From: Agelaius tricolor
Lineage: Eukaryota > Chordata > Aves > Passeriformes > Icteridae
Length of the DNA: 64,000 nt
Reading direction: 5' to 3'
NCBI GenBank assembly: GCA_023055355.1
Contig: JALJCS010000053.1
Location: 2,242,501-2,306,500, forward strand
Shown here: positions 1 through 12,405 of the stretch, piece by piece
Layout: every line of letters begins with the position of its first letter
Numbering within the stretch: the stretch's first letter is position 1
Notes under the pieces: model-generated
What the model was told of the DNA's origin: nothing
The model's input: the letters and a program-made list of their open reading frames with translations, nothing else
Database searches by the model: none
Made by a program: the position numbers and the translations under genes

Positions 1-40
1 GCAGTTAAATGTGGTCTGAATAGCTCTCAAAGAACTTGTT

Positions 41-67
41 GTTTTGTTTTGTTTTTTTTTTTTTTTT
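41..67 (+). repeat. GTTTT repeat and poly-T tract
   Basis: GTTTTGTTTTG followed by 16 T. With the following CTTTCCCAG it looks like a plus-strand splice acceptor, but there is no supported plus-strand exon. Confidence 0.8.
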
Positions 68-1115
68 CTTTCCCAGGCATTTTTGAAATCAAGTAACTCC
101 ACTGATTCTCGTGATTTAAACCCTGATGATGCTGCAATGAGCAGGGCCCAAATCCAGCCAAGTTGTCCAGCTGGCCTCCCAGAATCAATCACCAGCACTG
201 CTGAGTACCTCAGCTCCTGCCAAAACAGAATCAGCACTCCAGGAATGGTTGCAAATCAGTTCTATAGCTGACATCTAAATATAAACTCATATACCTAAAT
301 ATGGGCTGAAAAAGAAAACAGCAAGCTAACCACTTTTATTTCCATTTGGGAAAACAATGCAAGGTTAATGAACTTCTGTATCATACTGGCTTAATTAGAC
401 AGTAGAAATGTCAGGAGAATTGCACTGGATTGAAAGCACAAGTGATCTTCAGTCTGGCACGGTGTAGGTAATAGGGAAGCAAAGGTAGTGCCCTGCATGT
501 ATTTTTGTTCTTGGTTTCCTGAATAAAATAGCAGCTCATCTACACTGAGGACATATTGCTTGAGAACTCTTGCTCACATTCCATTTCGTATAACTACCAG
601 GTAAAAATACAAGGATGACCCAAAGCCCCAGTATGAATTAGAAGTACCTACCCAGCAGGCATTTTTCCTCTGGTGATTTCAACCTCTCCAGTGAGAAAAC
701 TTCTTCAATTTTCCCTGCCTTCCCGTTACTGCCAGTGTCACCAAATACTTGCCCTCAATGTTCAGCTCTCAAAGCCCTCTGCTGCACACACGTATTTCCT
801 GGCTCATCCTGACCCAGCAGATGATAAAATTATCCGTCCATTTTCCTCTTCAACAGTCTTTTATCCATGATAGTCCTTCAGCTGACATTTTCAGACAGTG
901 AAATGTCTCATCTCCCCCTTTCAAGTTCTTAGCACAGCATTAGCACCTGATACTCCCTGCACTCCTGTACAGATTACTGACAGTTCATAAATTTAATTTT
1001 CAATTTAATCAACAAAATAATGGAACTATTGCTTTTAAAAGGACATGGAATCTTTTTTCTCCCCATAGCACTTTCTGATAAGCTCAGGCAAAGGATCATT
1101 TGCACAACTTTGTTT

Positions 1116-1132
1116 AAAAAAAAAAAAAAAAA
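1116..1132 (+). repeat. Poly-A tract
   Basis: Seventeen consecutive A. Confidence 0.85.
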
Positions 1133-1778
1133 GTGAACATCAAGAAGACCTTTTTCTATGAGGATGAACTAAAATAAACTATCCAGGAATTATCCAGGAA
1201 TGTGTCTGTGGTACAGCTGAGAGGAGGTAGCAGAACAGTGGGATATTGGAGCTGCCCTCCTGCAGTAATTGTGCAGTGGGGCAAGACTGAGGAGCTGATT
1301 TGAAGAGTTGTATTAAATTTAGAAGAATAATCATTGATGGTGCTGACAGGCACAGCTTTTAACCCCATTTGTTCCTTCTATCAGTTTTTCTCAGAACAGA
1401 ACATTGGCCTTGTACCTCAGTTCAAATGCTGCAGCAAAGGTGAGGCAGGAAATGCTGCATCCCTTCTTCCTTCCCCTGCCATGTTTTTGCTCACTTCTCC
1501 AGTAGGCAAAATATTTCTCCTTAGTCATGTTTCTCCAAACTGCATGTAGAGTGCCACAATCTGGTTCCTCCCATGCTCCAGTCACGCTGCCCCAGTCTCA
1601 CATCTGTTTTCTCCCTTTGAAAACCCACTACAGATTCACTGCAACTCCAGCTGCTCAGCTGGATCTGCCCTGACCGCCTCCTTGCTGTCCCACAGCTGCT
1701 GGGAGAGGCTGCACCTCATGTTGGAAAATATCCTAATTATAATTTTTTTTTTAAATTTTATAACTTTGGTCAGTTTTC

Positions 1779-1840
1779 ACAGGATCACAGAATGAACTAG
1801 GTTGGAAAAGACCTTTGATATCGTCAAGTATCAAACATAT
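1779..1840 (-). mobile_element. Short CR1 LINE 3' fragment
   Basis: The reverse-complement CR1 terminus is seen as ACAGGATCACAGAATGAACTAGGTTGGAAAAGACCTTTGATATCGTCAAGT. Only about 60 bp is recognisable; the rest of the element was never inserted or has decayed. Confidence 0.82.
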
Positions 1841-2416
1841 GTTTGCCTTTGCCCTGGGGGAAGGGAATTAGGGTTTATTTCCTCTTTCTTCTTTCCTTTA
1901 GGGCATTGTTCCACCAGGTGAAGGCCTGATGAGCTTAAAATCTCTACAGACTGGGAGCAGAACAGAAGATTCACCAAAGGTAACAGCCGTCAGTGGCATT
2001 AAAGTACCCTGAATCCATCAACTCCAAACACCCCTGGTCTGGAGAAGGAGAGAGAAGAATAAGGACCTGCTTAGCACCAGAGGTGAAAATATCTGTAAGG
2101 AGTAGGAAACCAAATACTAAGAACTAAGTAACTTGGGACGAATGAACATTAAACCAAAGAATAGCTATGGGTTTTGACTGTATAAAGTTTGTGAAAAATC
2201 TCTTAAAATACGTGTGGCATGGAATGATTTTCTCTGCACAGCTGGCCTATGTGAGGATGAAATGATTTGTGTTGCACATCCTGAGCAGAACAACATCCTG
2301 GCCAGAAATAAAGTAATGCCTTTATTCTCTAATGCTAAAAATGTTGTTGGAGAGTTTTTGTTTTTCCTGCAGTTTTGGTGACACTCACAGCCCTCCTGCC
2401 TCCCCTTCACTCACTC

Positions 2417-2454
2417 CTCACTCACTCACTCACTCACTCACTCACTCACTCACT
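2417..2454 (+). repeat. (CTCA)n microsatellite
   Basis: A pure run of about 9.5 CTCA units over 38 bases, preceded by an imperfect CTTCACTCACTC. Likely to vary in length between individuals. Confidence 0.95.
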
Positions 2455-5400
2455 TGTGACAAGTGTGAAAACACTACTTTTGTAATTTTTTCACACTTCC
2501 AATGAACACTGGGGTTGTGTGGAAGTTCCCACTGTCTTAATTTCTGCTGCAATTCCACATGGATAAAGAAGGAGGAGGACCAGCTAAGATACATGTGAGA
2601 GATGCAGGATGCACCACTGTGCCCAGAGTTTGGGACTGCCTCAAGTCTGCCTCTCTGCGAAACTTACTTCCTTCTGCTGCTTTTCATGAAAAAGTACAAG
2701 TGATGTTATTTCCCATCAAAGGAAGACAACAGAGTTCCTATATTAGGGAGAATCATGTGAAGTGCACACATGACCTATCTGTTTTTCCTAGGTATTAAAT
2801 TGACATTATTCTGATTTCTGTGAGGTTTTAAATCCTTCAACTTGTTTACTCTAACAACACCCTTGTGACACAGTCAGTCCTTTTTAACATCACTTTCTAC
2901 ACTGAAACCCCACCCAGGGACATGCTGCAGCACACAAAAATCTCTGCAGCAAACAAAACTGAACTTAGATCTTGGGACACCTCTGCTCTCAGTTCTGGGC
3001 AGGTTTCAGCAAGCCATATGACATTTCCCAAATCCTGTGCAAGGATGCATGTGGCTGCGTTTTTAATGTCACAAATAGAAAGAACCAAATTAATCAAGTC
3101 TCCAGCATTGAAACAGCAGCCAGGGGGAGGAGAGGATATGAGGAAAGCACTGGCTGTGAGACAAGCTGCACACAGAGCACTCAGAAAGAGAGAATAGCAG
3201 CAGATGAGGGCTGTGGAGCTCTCAGCCTCAATCAGCTAGTTTCAGCATGACTCCACACACACTCTCCCTGGGAGAAGCAGGACTCTTCACCAAAAGGTCA
3301 CCTTTGCAAAATGTTCCAGAGGGTGTTTCATCAGCACTGGCTTCAGCTAGGCCAAGAGCAATTCTGCCCTGTTGCACTGTGGTATCTCTGAGGTTTGTAT
3401 TAGAACAGCTGCAGTCAGGATAGGGATCTTCTTCAGGCTCTACATTGGAGCTCATGATGTCAAGGATGGAGATCTCACAGCCACTTCCATGTTTGCCTAT
3501 CCTCATTGTTAAAGTTTGCCTAGTTTTTAATCCATTTCAATTTTTGAAGCTGGTGTCCTTGCAAGGTTGCCTCTTGTGATCTGAACAGTCTGTTTTCCTC
3601 TTCTCCACAGTCCCCACTAAGAACATGGCTTATATTGACTTTCACTTACTGCTGTGAATACCTTAATTCCTTAGATCTCCCTCACATTTAGCCTTAGCCC
3701 CTGAGGAATATTGATCTGCCATCCTATCAGCTACCCTCAGGACCTGGTATTGACACTGTGAAGCTGAGACACTCTATGGTCAAACCCAGGTGGCAAACAC
3801 TTAGCAACATTTGTATTGAGAAAAGGCACCTCAGAAAGCAAAGGGTGGCTGAGGTCTGCCTCAACATCCTCCCCAGGACACAGGATTTCTGCTCTGATCC
3901 ACAGACAGGGCCCTGACCCAAGCCTGCAGAGGCTTTCCCTGATAAGATCACTATCATCGATATTCCTGAGGACAGAGACCAGCTGAGAGCTCCCTCAGAC
4001 ACTCTCTTGGTCTTTGCCATCACACCCTGGACAGGTGTTCTCAGGCCCCAGGAATCAATACTGTATTTTGCAAAGCTATACAAGGTAATGCAACAGTGTG
4101 TTCAGCTGAATGTTGCAATGCCAGCTCACTTTTAATTTTCCAAGGATACAAACTCAATGGATTCAATCTGCATTCAATTACTCACCTCATTGTGTTTTGG
4201 AGTGGGTGGTTGTTGTTGTTGAATGAAAACAATAGCAAAGAACTGTTGCAAGTACTTTTCCAGAACAAGAAAATTGCTTTATTGTTTTTGTTTCTCTTCT
4301 TTATTTTAAGTCAAAAGGGTTGAAATCCACAATTTATAGTCTAGCCTGCTCAAAAACCAAAACTGTCTTAGGGATGTGCTCAAAAACCTAATACACTGTG
4401 GTAAAACTGTCTAAAATTATTATACTGAAGTTCTAATGAAGAGAATACACATTTTCCACAGCCCTGAATTGTTCCTCACAAACTGGCACGTGGCTAGGAC
4501 CACCACAGGGTCCCAGAGACACTGTCAACAGAAATGCCTGAAAGTGTTGCACCAAATCAAGAAAGCATATTTATTCCTCCAGAATGGTGTGCAAACAGCA
4601 GAATACAAACATTTACACAGGGCACACCTTTTCCTCCCTCCTTGGTATCCCCAGCTCCTCATTCACCACCTCACCAGCCCTGGCAAGACTCCAGGAGAGG
4701 AAGGCAGAGGACACAGCCAGCTGTGCCAGCACAGGGGGAAGCGTGGTGGGCAGCAGGCTGTGCCTTCTGACAGCACCACAGCCAGCAGAGCCTGGTGATT
4801 CCTGCCTGGAAAAGCCGGGAAGGAGCTGCTGTAACAGAGCTCTGAGCTGCATCTTACGTTCTTGGTTTTCCTGGCAGCTGCAGCTGAGCAGCCACAGGGG
4901 AATCAGCCACGACAGGCAGAGGTTCCCTGGCTTCCCTTACAGAAATAAACCATTGTAGTAACATGGCTGTGCTAAGCCAAAGCCAAGGAATTAAGAAAGA
5001 ATAGGAGGACCATTGAGAGGAAGGATGTTTCTGAAGTTTGAGGGGTAAGTGCAGATTGTAGAGAAAAGTTGGAACAATTTCCTCCTACCTTAGATCAACA
5101 CTGTAATTCAGCTTCTAGTTCATAATCAGACTGGTTCAGTTTGACTGATTTCAACCTTATCTGAAAACAAATACTCCTATGCACAAATTAATAGCACTGG
5201 ACAGTTAACAGATTACATCTAGGCTGCTACTTCCACCTGGAAACAGAAGGAAAGAAACTAAACTCTGAAAATGGTACTGCCACTTTCTATTCACTTTAAG
5301 GTAACGAAGAACAGTGAGAACAGTGCCCTTGAAGCTTTCTGCCACTGTTCAGTATTCATTTCAGCGAGCTGGCCCTGTTCCTAAGCCTCTCTGCTTCTCT

Positions 5401-6831
5401 TGGGTGGATAGATAAATCACATTGGATGGAGCAGAGCAGGCAGCAGTGCTGAACTCTGGAAGGATTGTTTAGTGCCAGCTGGGGAATTGGCAGCTTTGCA
5501 GTAACCTCATAACAGGGAAAGCTAGTCTTCAGGGACACTGATGAATGTGGTGGAGTCATCCCAGAATATTTTTAGAGAAATGTTTCAAAAGAAATAGATA
5601 AAATTGCATAAAACCAGGCCAGTCACATTTATTTTGCCACTAAAAATGCAGGGAAATGCAGATACAGTGGTACCAACCCACAGCAGCACTTCTGCAAAGT
5701 GGTCTTAGAAATAAAACATATATGTTCGTTTTCTCCATGCCCAGTGTCATAGCCAAATGACAGAGATGCAAAGATATTCCATTAAGTTCACAAAGATGTT
5801 CCCTTTTGGCTTGCAAGCACTGTAACACCTCAAAGCTGTGCTGAAATCATGACTTTGAGTCCTCCCCAGACCCATGCACACAGGACTGCACTTAATGCTG
5901 CTTGTGTCTCAGATGAGGGAGCTTGTACAGATCCCTGGGGTACCTCCCACAGCTCCAGAAGCCCTTTTAGATTTTATTATGAGCTAGTACCTTATTGCTG
6001 CTGGCTTCCACCAGCAATCACTCCTCTCATGTCACAAGGTGTCAAGACAGTAATAATGTGAAAGCAACACAGAGAGATCAAATTTGCTGGCACATCAAAC
6101 CAACCACTTGCCAAATCAGCCGTTCTGCCTTTAGGAAGTGAAGCAGTGAGTGCTGTGCAGAAGAGAAACAAGTAATTGCAAAGGCAATGGCATTACCTCT
6201 GACTTAAGTTATATCTTGGTGGTGAAGCTGCACAATGTTGGTGATTCCTTCTGAGAGCAAAGTGTAGGGAGTGAAGCTACAACTTAGCTGACAGTGAATG
6301 CACACAGTGCTCCCTCCCACCATGCACAGCTGTGTGCGTTCTTTTGTTTGTGTGGAGGTTTTTGGTTTTTTTTTTTTTTTAAGAGTACAAAACATCACGG
6401 TCTAAATAGAAATGGCTGCATTTGCTCCTTGCACTGAAATCCTTGGGACATTTGAGTGGATCAAACATCTCTTCCCAGGCTGTGGGCAGGCTAAGTGAGA
6501 GGCAGCACCCATTTGGGTACAGGATGACAGATGAGGATATTCACACTCAGAATGGACTAACCAGCAAGGAAGTGCAATACAGAGTTTAGGGAGAATCTGA
6601 GCTCACTTTCTGTCTCATTTATTATCTTTTTATTGATGACTATTGCCAGAATTTGGTCTGCAGAATCAGCTACAAACCAAAGCAAAGTGTGAAAATACTG
6701 TGCAAAGAGAAGAAGGTCTTTCAGGAAAAGGTGGGAATGAGAAATAAAATTAAGTTACTCCTATAAAGATCTTATGATGAGCACCAGTCAGAAGGACAGA
6801 AAAATCTCTGACATACACCCTGGTTGAAGAT

Positions 6832-6963
6832 TAACCCAATATTAATTAATAGAACATGAAATAATTGAATTATGTATTAATAATGCAATATAACAATACA
6901 ACTAATTAAATAATGTGATTAAACAATGCATTAATAAATACTGCATTAAAAGTGGAAAAAAAA
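6832..6963 (+). repeat. AT-rich low-complexity stretch
   Basis: About 130 bases dominated by ATTAAT, AATAAT and TTAAAT words, with few G or C. Confidence 0.75.
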
Positions 6964-7341
6964 ATGTTTTGCCAGGGAAATTTGACCTGCTGTCTCTGGG
7001 AGGTTGTACCTAGAGATCACTGGTGCTGAGCATGGTGCCAAGAGCCCTGTGCTGACCCTGACCATGCCTCCTCTGTGTGGAGCAATGTGTCCAGTGCAAG
7101 AGTACAGCACAGCCCAAGAGGCAGAGTTTCCCAGTTAAACCAGCCCTGGATCCATTCACCCAGGGTGATGACTGGACCCAGGCCAGCATTCCTGCACAGT
7201 TTGCATGGGATGGGTCGGGTCACAGAGTCCAGCTCCACACAGCACTGAGCTGAAGGTCTCTTCAGCACCCAACAACCATACCTGGCATTCATTACAGCCT
7301 TTCATTCTTTGTGTTTAACATGGGCTTAAAACACTCTTCAG

Positions 7342-7430
7342 AGAATCACAGACCTGCTCATGTTGGAAAAGGGCTTTTAAGATCGTGAAGTCTGACCATT
7401 AACCCAGCACTGCCAAGTCAAGACTCCGAC
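7342..7430 (-). mobile_element. CR1 LINE 3' fragment
   Basis: Reverse-complement CR1 tail: GAATCACAGACCTGCTCATGTTGGAAAAGGGCTTTTAAGATCGTGAAGTC, followed by ACCATTAACCCAGCACTGCCAAGTC. Short and 5'-truncated. Confidence 0.88.
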
Positions 7431-7758
7431 TCAGCTTTTCATAAAGGATAGCAATTAAGAAAAGCTTCTTGGATTACTAAAAAGCAAAGAAAATGCTGAT
7501 CCAGTGCAGCAAAACTTGAAAGGTTAGCATAAAATTTTGGCAGAGCAAGGATTTAGATAGAAGATCCAAATAAAGAGCAACACTCATTACTCAACGTTTT
7601 ATCAGTAATCAAGGGACAAACCACTCATTAATGTCATTGCTCTGCAATCAAGGCATGGCTGTGACCCACCACCTACCTTTACAAAAAGCACTTGTGAAAG
7701 CTACATCCCTGAAAATTGGCACTCTGTTGATGGGGGAGGTCAAAAATGTGGGGGGTTC

Positions 7759-7798
7759 AGTTTTTTTGTTTTGTTTTGGTTTTGGTTTTTTTTATTTT
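7759..7798 (+). repeat. T-rich (GTTTT)-type tract
   Basis: TTTTTTTGTTTTGTTTTGGTTTTGGTTTTTTTT low-complexity run. Confidence 0.8.
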
Positions 7799-8944
7799 CA
7801 AATAATCTATCATTGCAGCAAAAAGTAAAATGAAAGCCTTGGCATGCAACAACATCCAATACATAAAATAACTCTATTACTGCAGATGTTTTTCATAAAA
7901 TTATGATGTAATCTACTTTAAAACACCTGTTTGTCTTTAGAAAGTGTCCTGTACCAAAACCTATAGCCTCTTCTGCAAATCCCTTTCACACTTCTTACCA
8001 CATTCTGTGACAAGAACATGATTTGGTGCACTAAAATTACAGCAGAACAAAACTTAAAACAGACTATGGTGAAGCCCTCACTATTTAAAAGTAAATATGT
8101 AATGTACAGCTTCAATCAACTTTTGAAAGGGATAAAAGCAAAATTAATATAAGAAATAAATACTAACAGAGAAGAAAGAAAGCGAAAGAAATGAAAAAAA
8201 AAGTCCATAAACAGAATCTGACAGGAATTTATCAATGTAATTACAAATTCAGCAAAGCTTGGGCTGTTGATGAAATATGCAACTTTCCGTGTGGAAAATG
8301 GAAAAGGGTTGAAGTTTTGCTAACCAGTGAGTGCAATAAATTGTTTGGCATTGTATGCACTCTGCTAGTTGAATATTTTCATCTGCATAAAATATTAAAA
8401 ATTGCAGTTTACTGGCTGAATAGTGAATAAAATCAGGTAAAGAAAAGTTTAGTGACTGTTGGAAACAAAGAAACTATTAAAAAAAGAAAACAGCATTCAT
8501 ATTTTTCTTTCTATTTAGCATCCTTCTCCTCATCTAAGGCTTTTAAGGCCATTCAACAGTCCTTTTAATATAGCAGGAAATAATCCTGGATATACTGCAC
8601 ATCTGACCTGGATTTTACTTCAGCTTTATCCTGTTTTCTTATTTCCAGTAATACATAACCTTTGCATTCGAGCCTCTCTGGAGCCCAGGAAATTCACAAC
8701 TAATCAGTGAAGTAAGCAAGCTATTGTAAAAGGCTTAACAAGCTCTATCCCTCAGCCTTGCATTGTGATTACCTCAGAATAATTACTCCTGGAGATAACT
8801 GATGAAGATCATATTAGGCTGAGGCAAAACAGAGTTCCTGCTAAGTGTGAATCAATTACAGCCAAACAGAGAGGCGAGGGGACAAAGATATCACAGCACT
8901 ATTGTTATTATTTATGGGGATTTCAGATAATTCCTCATACTCAC

Positions 8945-9133
8945 AATCGCTGTCGGGGTTGAAGCCAGCACACAGTACAGCACAAGTGGCGAAATGAAGC
9001 TCTCGTCCTCCGTGCCGGGGTACGGTTTCATCAAATTGCCATCCTGACAGAAGAAACCTTGGATATGCACCTGAAAAGTGTCAGTGTACTCGAAGTAGTA
9101 GGCGAGCAGAACAGTCCCAGCCATGATGACGAG
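8945..9133 (-). CDS. PLPPR1: PLPPR1 second coding exon (partial CDS)
   Basis: Seen: 189 bases, 63 codons, phase 0 at both ends. The acceptor is TTTATTTTCAG (AG at 9135-9134) and the donor is ATT|GTGAGT (GT at 8944-8943). The peptide starts LVIMAGTVLLAYYFEYTDTF, finishing transmembrane segment 1. It continues with a hydrophilic outer loop containing QGFFCQDGNL and KPYPGTEDESF, then enters transmembrane segment 2 at LVLYCVLASTPTAI. Known: this matches PLPPR1 almost residue for residue; the loop residues QVHIQGFFCQD separate it from the paralogue PLPPR5, which reads differently there. Joined to the exon at 40242-40304 it gives protein residues 1-84. The lipid-phosphatase-like domain lies in later exons outside the window. 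No stop, frameshift or damaged splice site is present, so the gene looks functional. Confidence 0.97.
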
Positions 9134-9273
9134 CTGAAAATAAAGCATAGTCACAGAGAGACGTTAGTTGCTTTTTGAACAGATGCAGCTGTGCCTGCGA
9201 GCTACTCCAGTCCTGTGGACCATCCTCCCTTCACCGTCACTCTGACAACCCCTGCCATAATGGTGTGTGAGCC

Positions 9274-9297
9274 TGTGTGTACGTGTGTGTGTGTGTT
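9274..9297 (+). repeat. (GT)n microsatellite, interrupted
   Basis: TGTGTGTACGTGTGTGTGTGTGT, with one AC interruption, between the CpG-dense patch and the exon at 9133. Confidence 0.85.
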
Positions 9298-9339
9298 TCT
9301 GTGCCTCTGCTTTGCAACATCTGTTACATAAACCTTTTG

Positions 9340-9610
9340 GCAAACGACGCCAATGAACGTCTCAGATGGGAGCGTGTCCGCGCCGCGGCGCGCAGGGGGA
9401 CGGGAGCTGTGACAGCTCAAAGGGCATGTGAGTGTCAGCGCAGGAGGGATCGATGGCAGCGTGGCAGGAGACAGCAGCAGCAGCGGCAGCTAAAAAACCT
9501 GTGCTCGGTGGCAGGGGAGTGGGAAAGGATTGTTACAAAGCCTAGAGGAAGCTAAAGCCAAAACACTTCCCCGCTGCAGCTGCAAGCCCGTGCTGGAGAA
9601 CGTGCGTGTT
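9340..9610. promoter_or_regulatory. CpG-dense patch just 5' of the second coding exon
   Basis: By eye about 20 CpG dinucleotides fall in 270 bp, seven of them in the run at 9371-9393 (GCGTGTCCGCGCCGCGGCGC and neighbours), while the surrounding intron is strongly CpG-poor. A palindrome GAGCTGTGACAGCTC lies at about 9404-9418. It begins about 210 bases upstream (in gene sense) of the PLPPR1 exon at 9133. It could be an intronic promoter, enhancer or exapted island; the sequence alone cannot say which, and no TATA box was assigned. Confidence 0.4.
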
Positions 9611-10139
9611 GTGCTAATTCAGACGAGCCCTCTGTGTGTCCCAAATGAAGATGCATCCAGAGGAAGACTTCTCTCCTGCCACTCACTTTTCCCTGGAGCT
9701 GCTTCTTTATGAGCAAAGCTTTAGAAGTCTACTCAGAAATCTCCACAAGCAACCTGTGGGGACTTCAGTGCACTGCCTGATTTACCTATTCTACGATAGC
9801 CACTTTTGAAAAAGCTGGCTTGAGTCTGAAGCTGCATTTATTTGACAGATATGAACTGCAAAAAGCCTTTCTGGTCTCTCTTTCCATACTTCATGGCTCC
9901 TAAATGGGTTGGTTGGAAGCTCAGCAATCCACTTTTTTGTATATATCCACAGATTCAGCTTCCCACACTGCTTCAGCAACACGTCACCACAACCTCACCA
10001 AAGGTGTCCCAAAACTCACCTCATGATAATAAACAGATTTACAAATTCTTGTTCTCCCTCTGCCACACTGCAAAGAAAATCTCACATCACAGTCTTCACC
10101 CAAGCCAAAAACACTAATATTGATTTATAACTTTTTTTT

Positions 10140-10400
10140 TTTTAGGGGTAATGGTATTAAAATTAAAAGAGGGTCGATTCAGATTAGACATAAGGATGAT
10201 GGATTTTACAATGAATGTAGTAAAAAAAGGGCACAAATTACCCAGAGGGGTGTGAATAACCCATCTCTGGAAGTGTTCAAGGTCAGGTTGGACTGGGCTT
10301 CAAGCAACTGGTCTAATGGAAGGTGCTCCTGCTCATTGCACAGGAGGTGGACTAGCTGGCCTCTAGAAGTTCCTTCCAACTCAAATCCTATGATTTTAAA
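10140..10400 (+). mobile_element. CR1 LINE 3' fragment
   Basis: Sense-strand CR1 tail, degenerate at its left end (AGATTAGACATAAGGATGAT). Clear markers follow: CATCTCTGGAAGTGTTCAAG, GTCAGGTTGGACTGGGCTTC and CTTCCAACTCAAATCCTATGATTTTA at the 3' terminus. It is preceded by a poly-T run at about 10130-10143, which is unrelated to its own tail. Inactive and 5'-truncated. Confidence 0.88.
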
Positions 10401-10796
10401 TTGTGACTACAGGATCTGATTCAAAATCCTCTTTAGGAAGACTAGTGCCACTATACAGAAGTTGTCACTATTCAACTATTTTTGTCATTTTAACTATACA
10501 AGTTATCTAGCCACACCATAGAAAAAAGTGGAATAACCAGGTCCTGGTTTTAGTATTTTGCCTCCAGGATCTCTGCATCAAAACTGTATTGCTGCAAGAT
10601 TATTGTAAGACCTCTGAAAATTAATTTTGGCAATTCTATCTCAAAGATACACTTGAAGCTATTCATGCACTCCTTTGGCACATCTCTGCACACACAGCCA
10701 GCCATTAAAGCTATTGTGTATTTGAGTAAGAGCTGGACTAAAATAAGAAAAAATAATGAAATCAGATTAGTAATTGATGCAAGTAGCAGACCTAAG

Positions 10797-10945
10797 TGGT
10801 TGAGGTGGGGAGGGACCTTTGGGGGTCAGTCCACCCTCCTCTGCTCAAGCAGGGACACCTCAGTTGGTTGCCCAGGACCATGCCCAGATGGTTTCTGAAC
10901 ATCTCCAAGGATGGAGTCTTCACAATCCCCCTGTCACTTGTAAGA
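10797..10945 (-). mobile_element. CR1 LINE 3' fragment
   Basis: Reverse-complement CR1 tail: AGTGGTTGAGGTGGGGAGGGACCTTTGGGGGTCA, then CTGCTCAAGCAGGGACACCT, GTTGCCCAGGACCATGCCCA and CTCCAAGGATGGAGTCTTCACAATC. It is short, decayed and 5'-truncated, about 400 bp from another CR1 in the opposite orientation. Confidence 0.88.
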
Positions 10946-12302
10946 CAGACTTAAAAGAATGTCACAGTGAAGCCATAGTTGTGACATTTCATTCCCCCTT
11001 TTTTACCTTTCAAATTAACCATCTCATTTTGTAGATGTATTATTTTCAAGACCACATACCTGCCCAGAATAAATTGACACTGGCAAGGGGGTTTATTTAC
11101 AGACTATGAATGAGATGGGGATGCTATGGAAAGTGTCTCCAGCTGTTTATTTTTCAGCATCAGTCTCCTTACATGATTATTACAATGGGAAGATGCTAAC
11201 AGCTCACAATCCAGGCAGCAGGACAGAAAACTTAATGTTACAACTTACTTTATAAGCTTCTTGACCAATCACACAAAGCAAAAGCATACTGACAGTAGTT
11301 CTATCCAATCACCATAAGCACATGTGCCTTTGTGTGCTAGATTACACGTACCTTCCTAATATCTTGCTAGATAAACTCTCTGCAGCTTAGAGAGCTATTC
11401 AGACAAGCCTTAATGCATAGGCTATTGTTCTATTTGCCCTTGCTTTTTCTACAGTTTAAATAATTTTTCTGCTGACCTATTTCATAACAGCTGCTTTAGC
11501 TCTACTCCCAATTCTGCTGTATCTGAAGCCTGCCTTTTGCAGCTTTCCCAAAACCCTCTAATTTTATAGATTCCCACATAAATTCTTTTAAAAAACATAA
11601 AGCAAGATGCTGATATCTGTGTATTCCCCAGAGATCTTCACAGCAACATCCACGAGTACAAACACAGTCCCACAACTAAGGACACAGGAGTTAATTTACA
11701 TTTGAATTTAACTCCTTGAGCAGCTATAGATTTTCTGATCAACCTGGGCAACTCAGCTTTGTTAACTAACACAGAGAAAGGCAATGACACTATCACTACT
11801 CTACCTGACATGCCCAGATAAACATGTTGGAGATTACAGGATGCTTGGATATAGAGGTCTTTAAACTCAGTTCCAGCACCTCATGTGACCTGGGCTGTCA
11901 AAAGCAATCTGACCCACCCTTTCTGTCCCAAACATACTCCCAGAAATACTTCAGGCTGCCAGCCCCAGCTGGCTAACACAGGTAAATGATAAATAATAAA
12001 TGACACAACAGACAGCTGTTTTTTCTCCTCTTACTGGAAAACAGAGAAAGCAGGTTACTGAACTTTTAACCTTCTCTGGGTGTCATATGGAAAAGAGAAT
12101 GCTTTTCAAAAAATAAGGTGCTCTGATACGGGAGGAAAATGTCATTATCCCAAATGCAGTCTCTAGGCAGCAGTTCCACAACTAACCTTGACCTTTCCAT
12201 TGTCAAATGCTGACTCAGTGCTGCACAAAACCCCCTCTTCCATGTAAAATACAGCTCTTGACTGACTGACTCAACATTGATATTGACCTAGAATATCACA
12301 AA

Positions 12303-12405
12303 TCACAGGATCACAGAATGCTTTGGGTGGGAAGGGACCTTAAAGCTCATTCCAATCTACCTGCCATGGGCAGGGACCTTCCAGCCTGACCTCAAAACAC
12401 CTCAA
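12303..12405 (-). mobile_element. CR1 LINE 3' fragment
   Basis: The reverse-complement 3' end is seen as ATCACAGGATCACAGAATGCTTTGGGTGGGAAGGGACCTTAAAGCTCATTCC, then CTGCCATGGGCAGGGACCTTCC. This is a typical short, heavily 5'-truncated CR1 insertion of about 100 bp. Confidence 0.9.

Larger units (their letters stand above)
1..8944 (-). other. PLPPR1: PLPPR1 intron downstream of the second coding exon (incomplete)
   Basis: Starts at the donor at 8944 and runs off the low-coordinate end. I looked on the minus strand for the next PLPPR1 exon (expected to continue with an IFIGE-like start and an EKTILTGE-like stretch) and did not find it, so the intron is probably longer than 8.9 kb. It holds two short CR1 3' fragments (1779-1840, 7342-7430), a CTCA microsatellite, poly-T and poly-A tracts and an AT-rich patch. 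A GC-richer patch at about 4560-4960 has several frames open at once and looks non-coding. Confidence 0.8.

Noticed and set aside
50..76. Strong plus-strand acceptor-like string (poly-T, CTTTCCCAG)
   Set aside because: The downstream 60-codon frame has no recognised product and the only supported gene is on the other strand; poly-T tracts commonly create such strings.
4436..4960. Cluster of overlapping frames of 78-124 codons on the plus strand and 79 on the minus
   Set aside because: All three plus frames and one minus frame are open at once over a GC-richer patch, the mark of few stop triplets rather than of coding; no motif recognised.
8740..8880. Homeodomain-like TAATTACT and AATCAATTACAG words just 3' of the exon donor
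   Set aside because: Such AT-rich words are frequent by chance; without an alignment I cannot claim a conserved enhancer.
9202..9420. 72-codon minus-strand frame through the CpG-dense patch
   Set aside because: It passes through a GT microsatellite (Thr-His repeats) and is not in frame with, or spliced to, the PLPPR1 exon.
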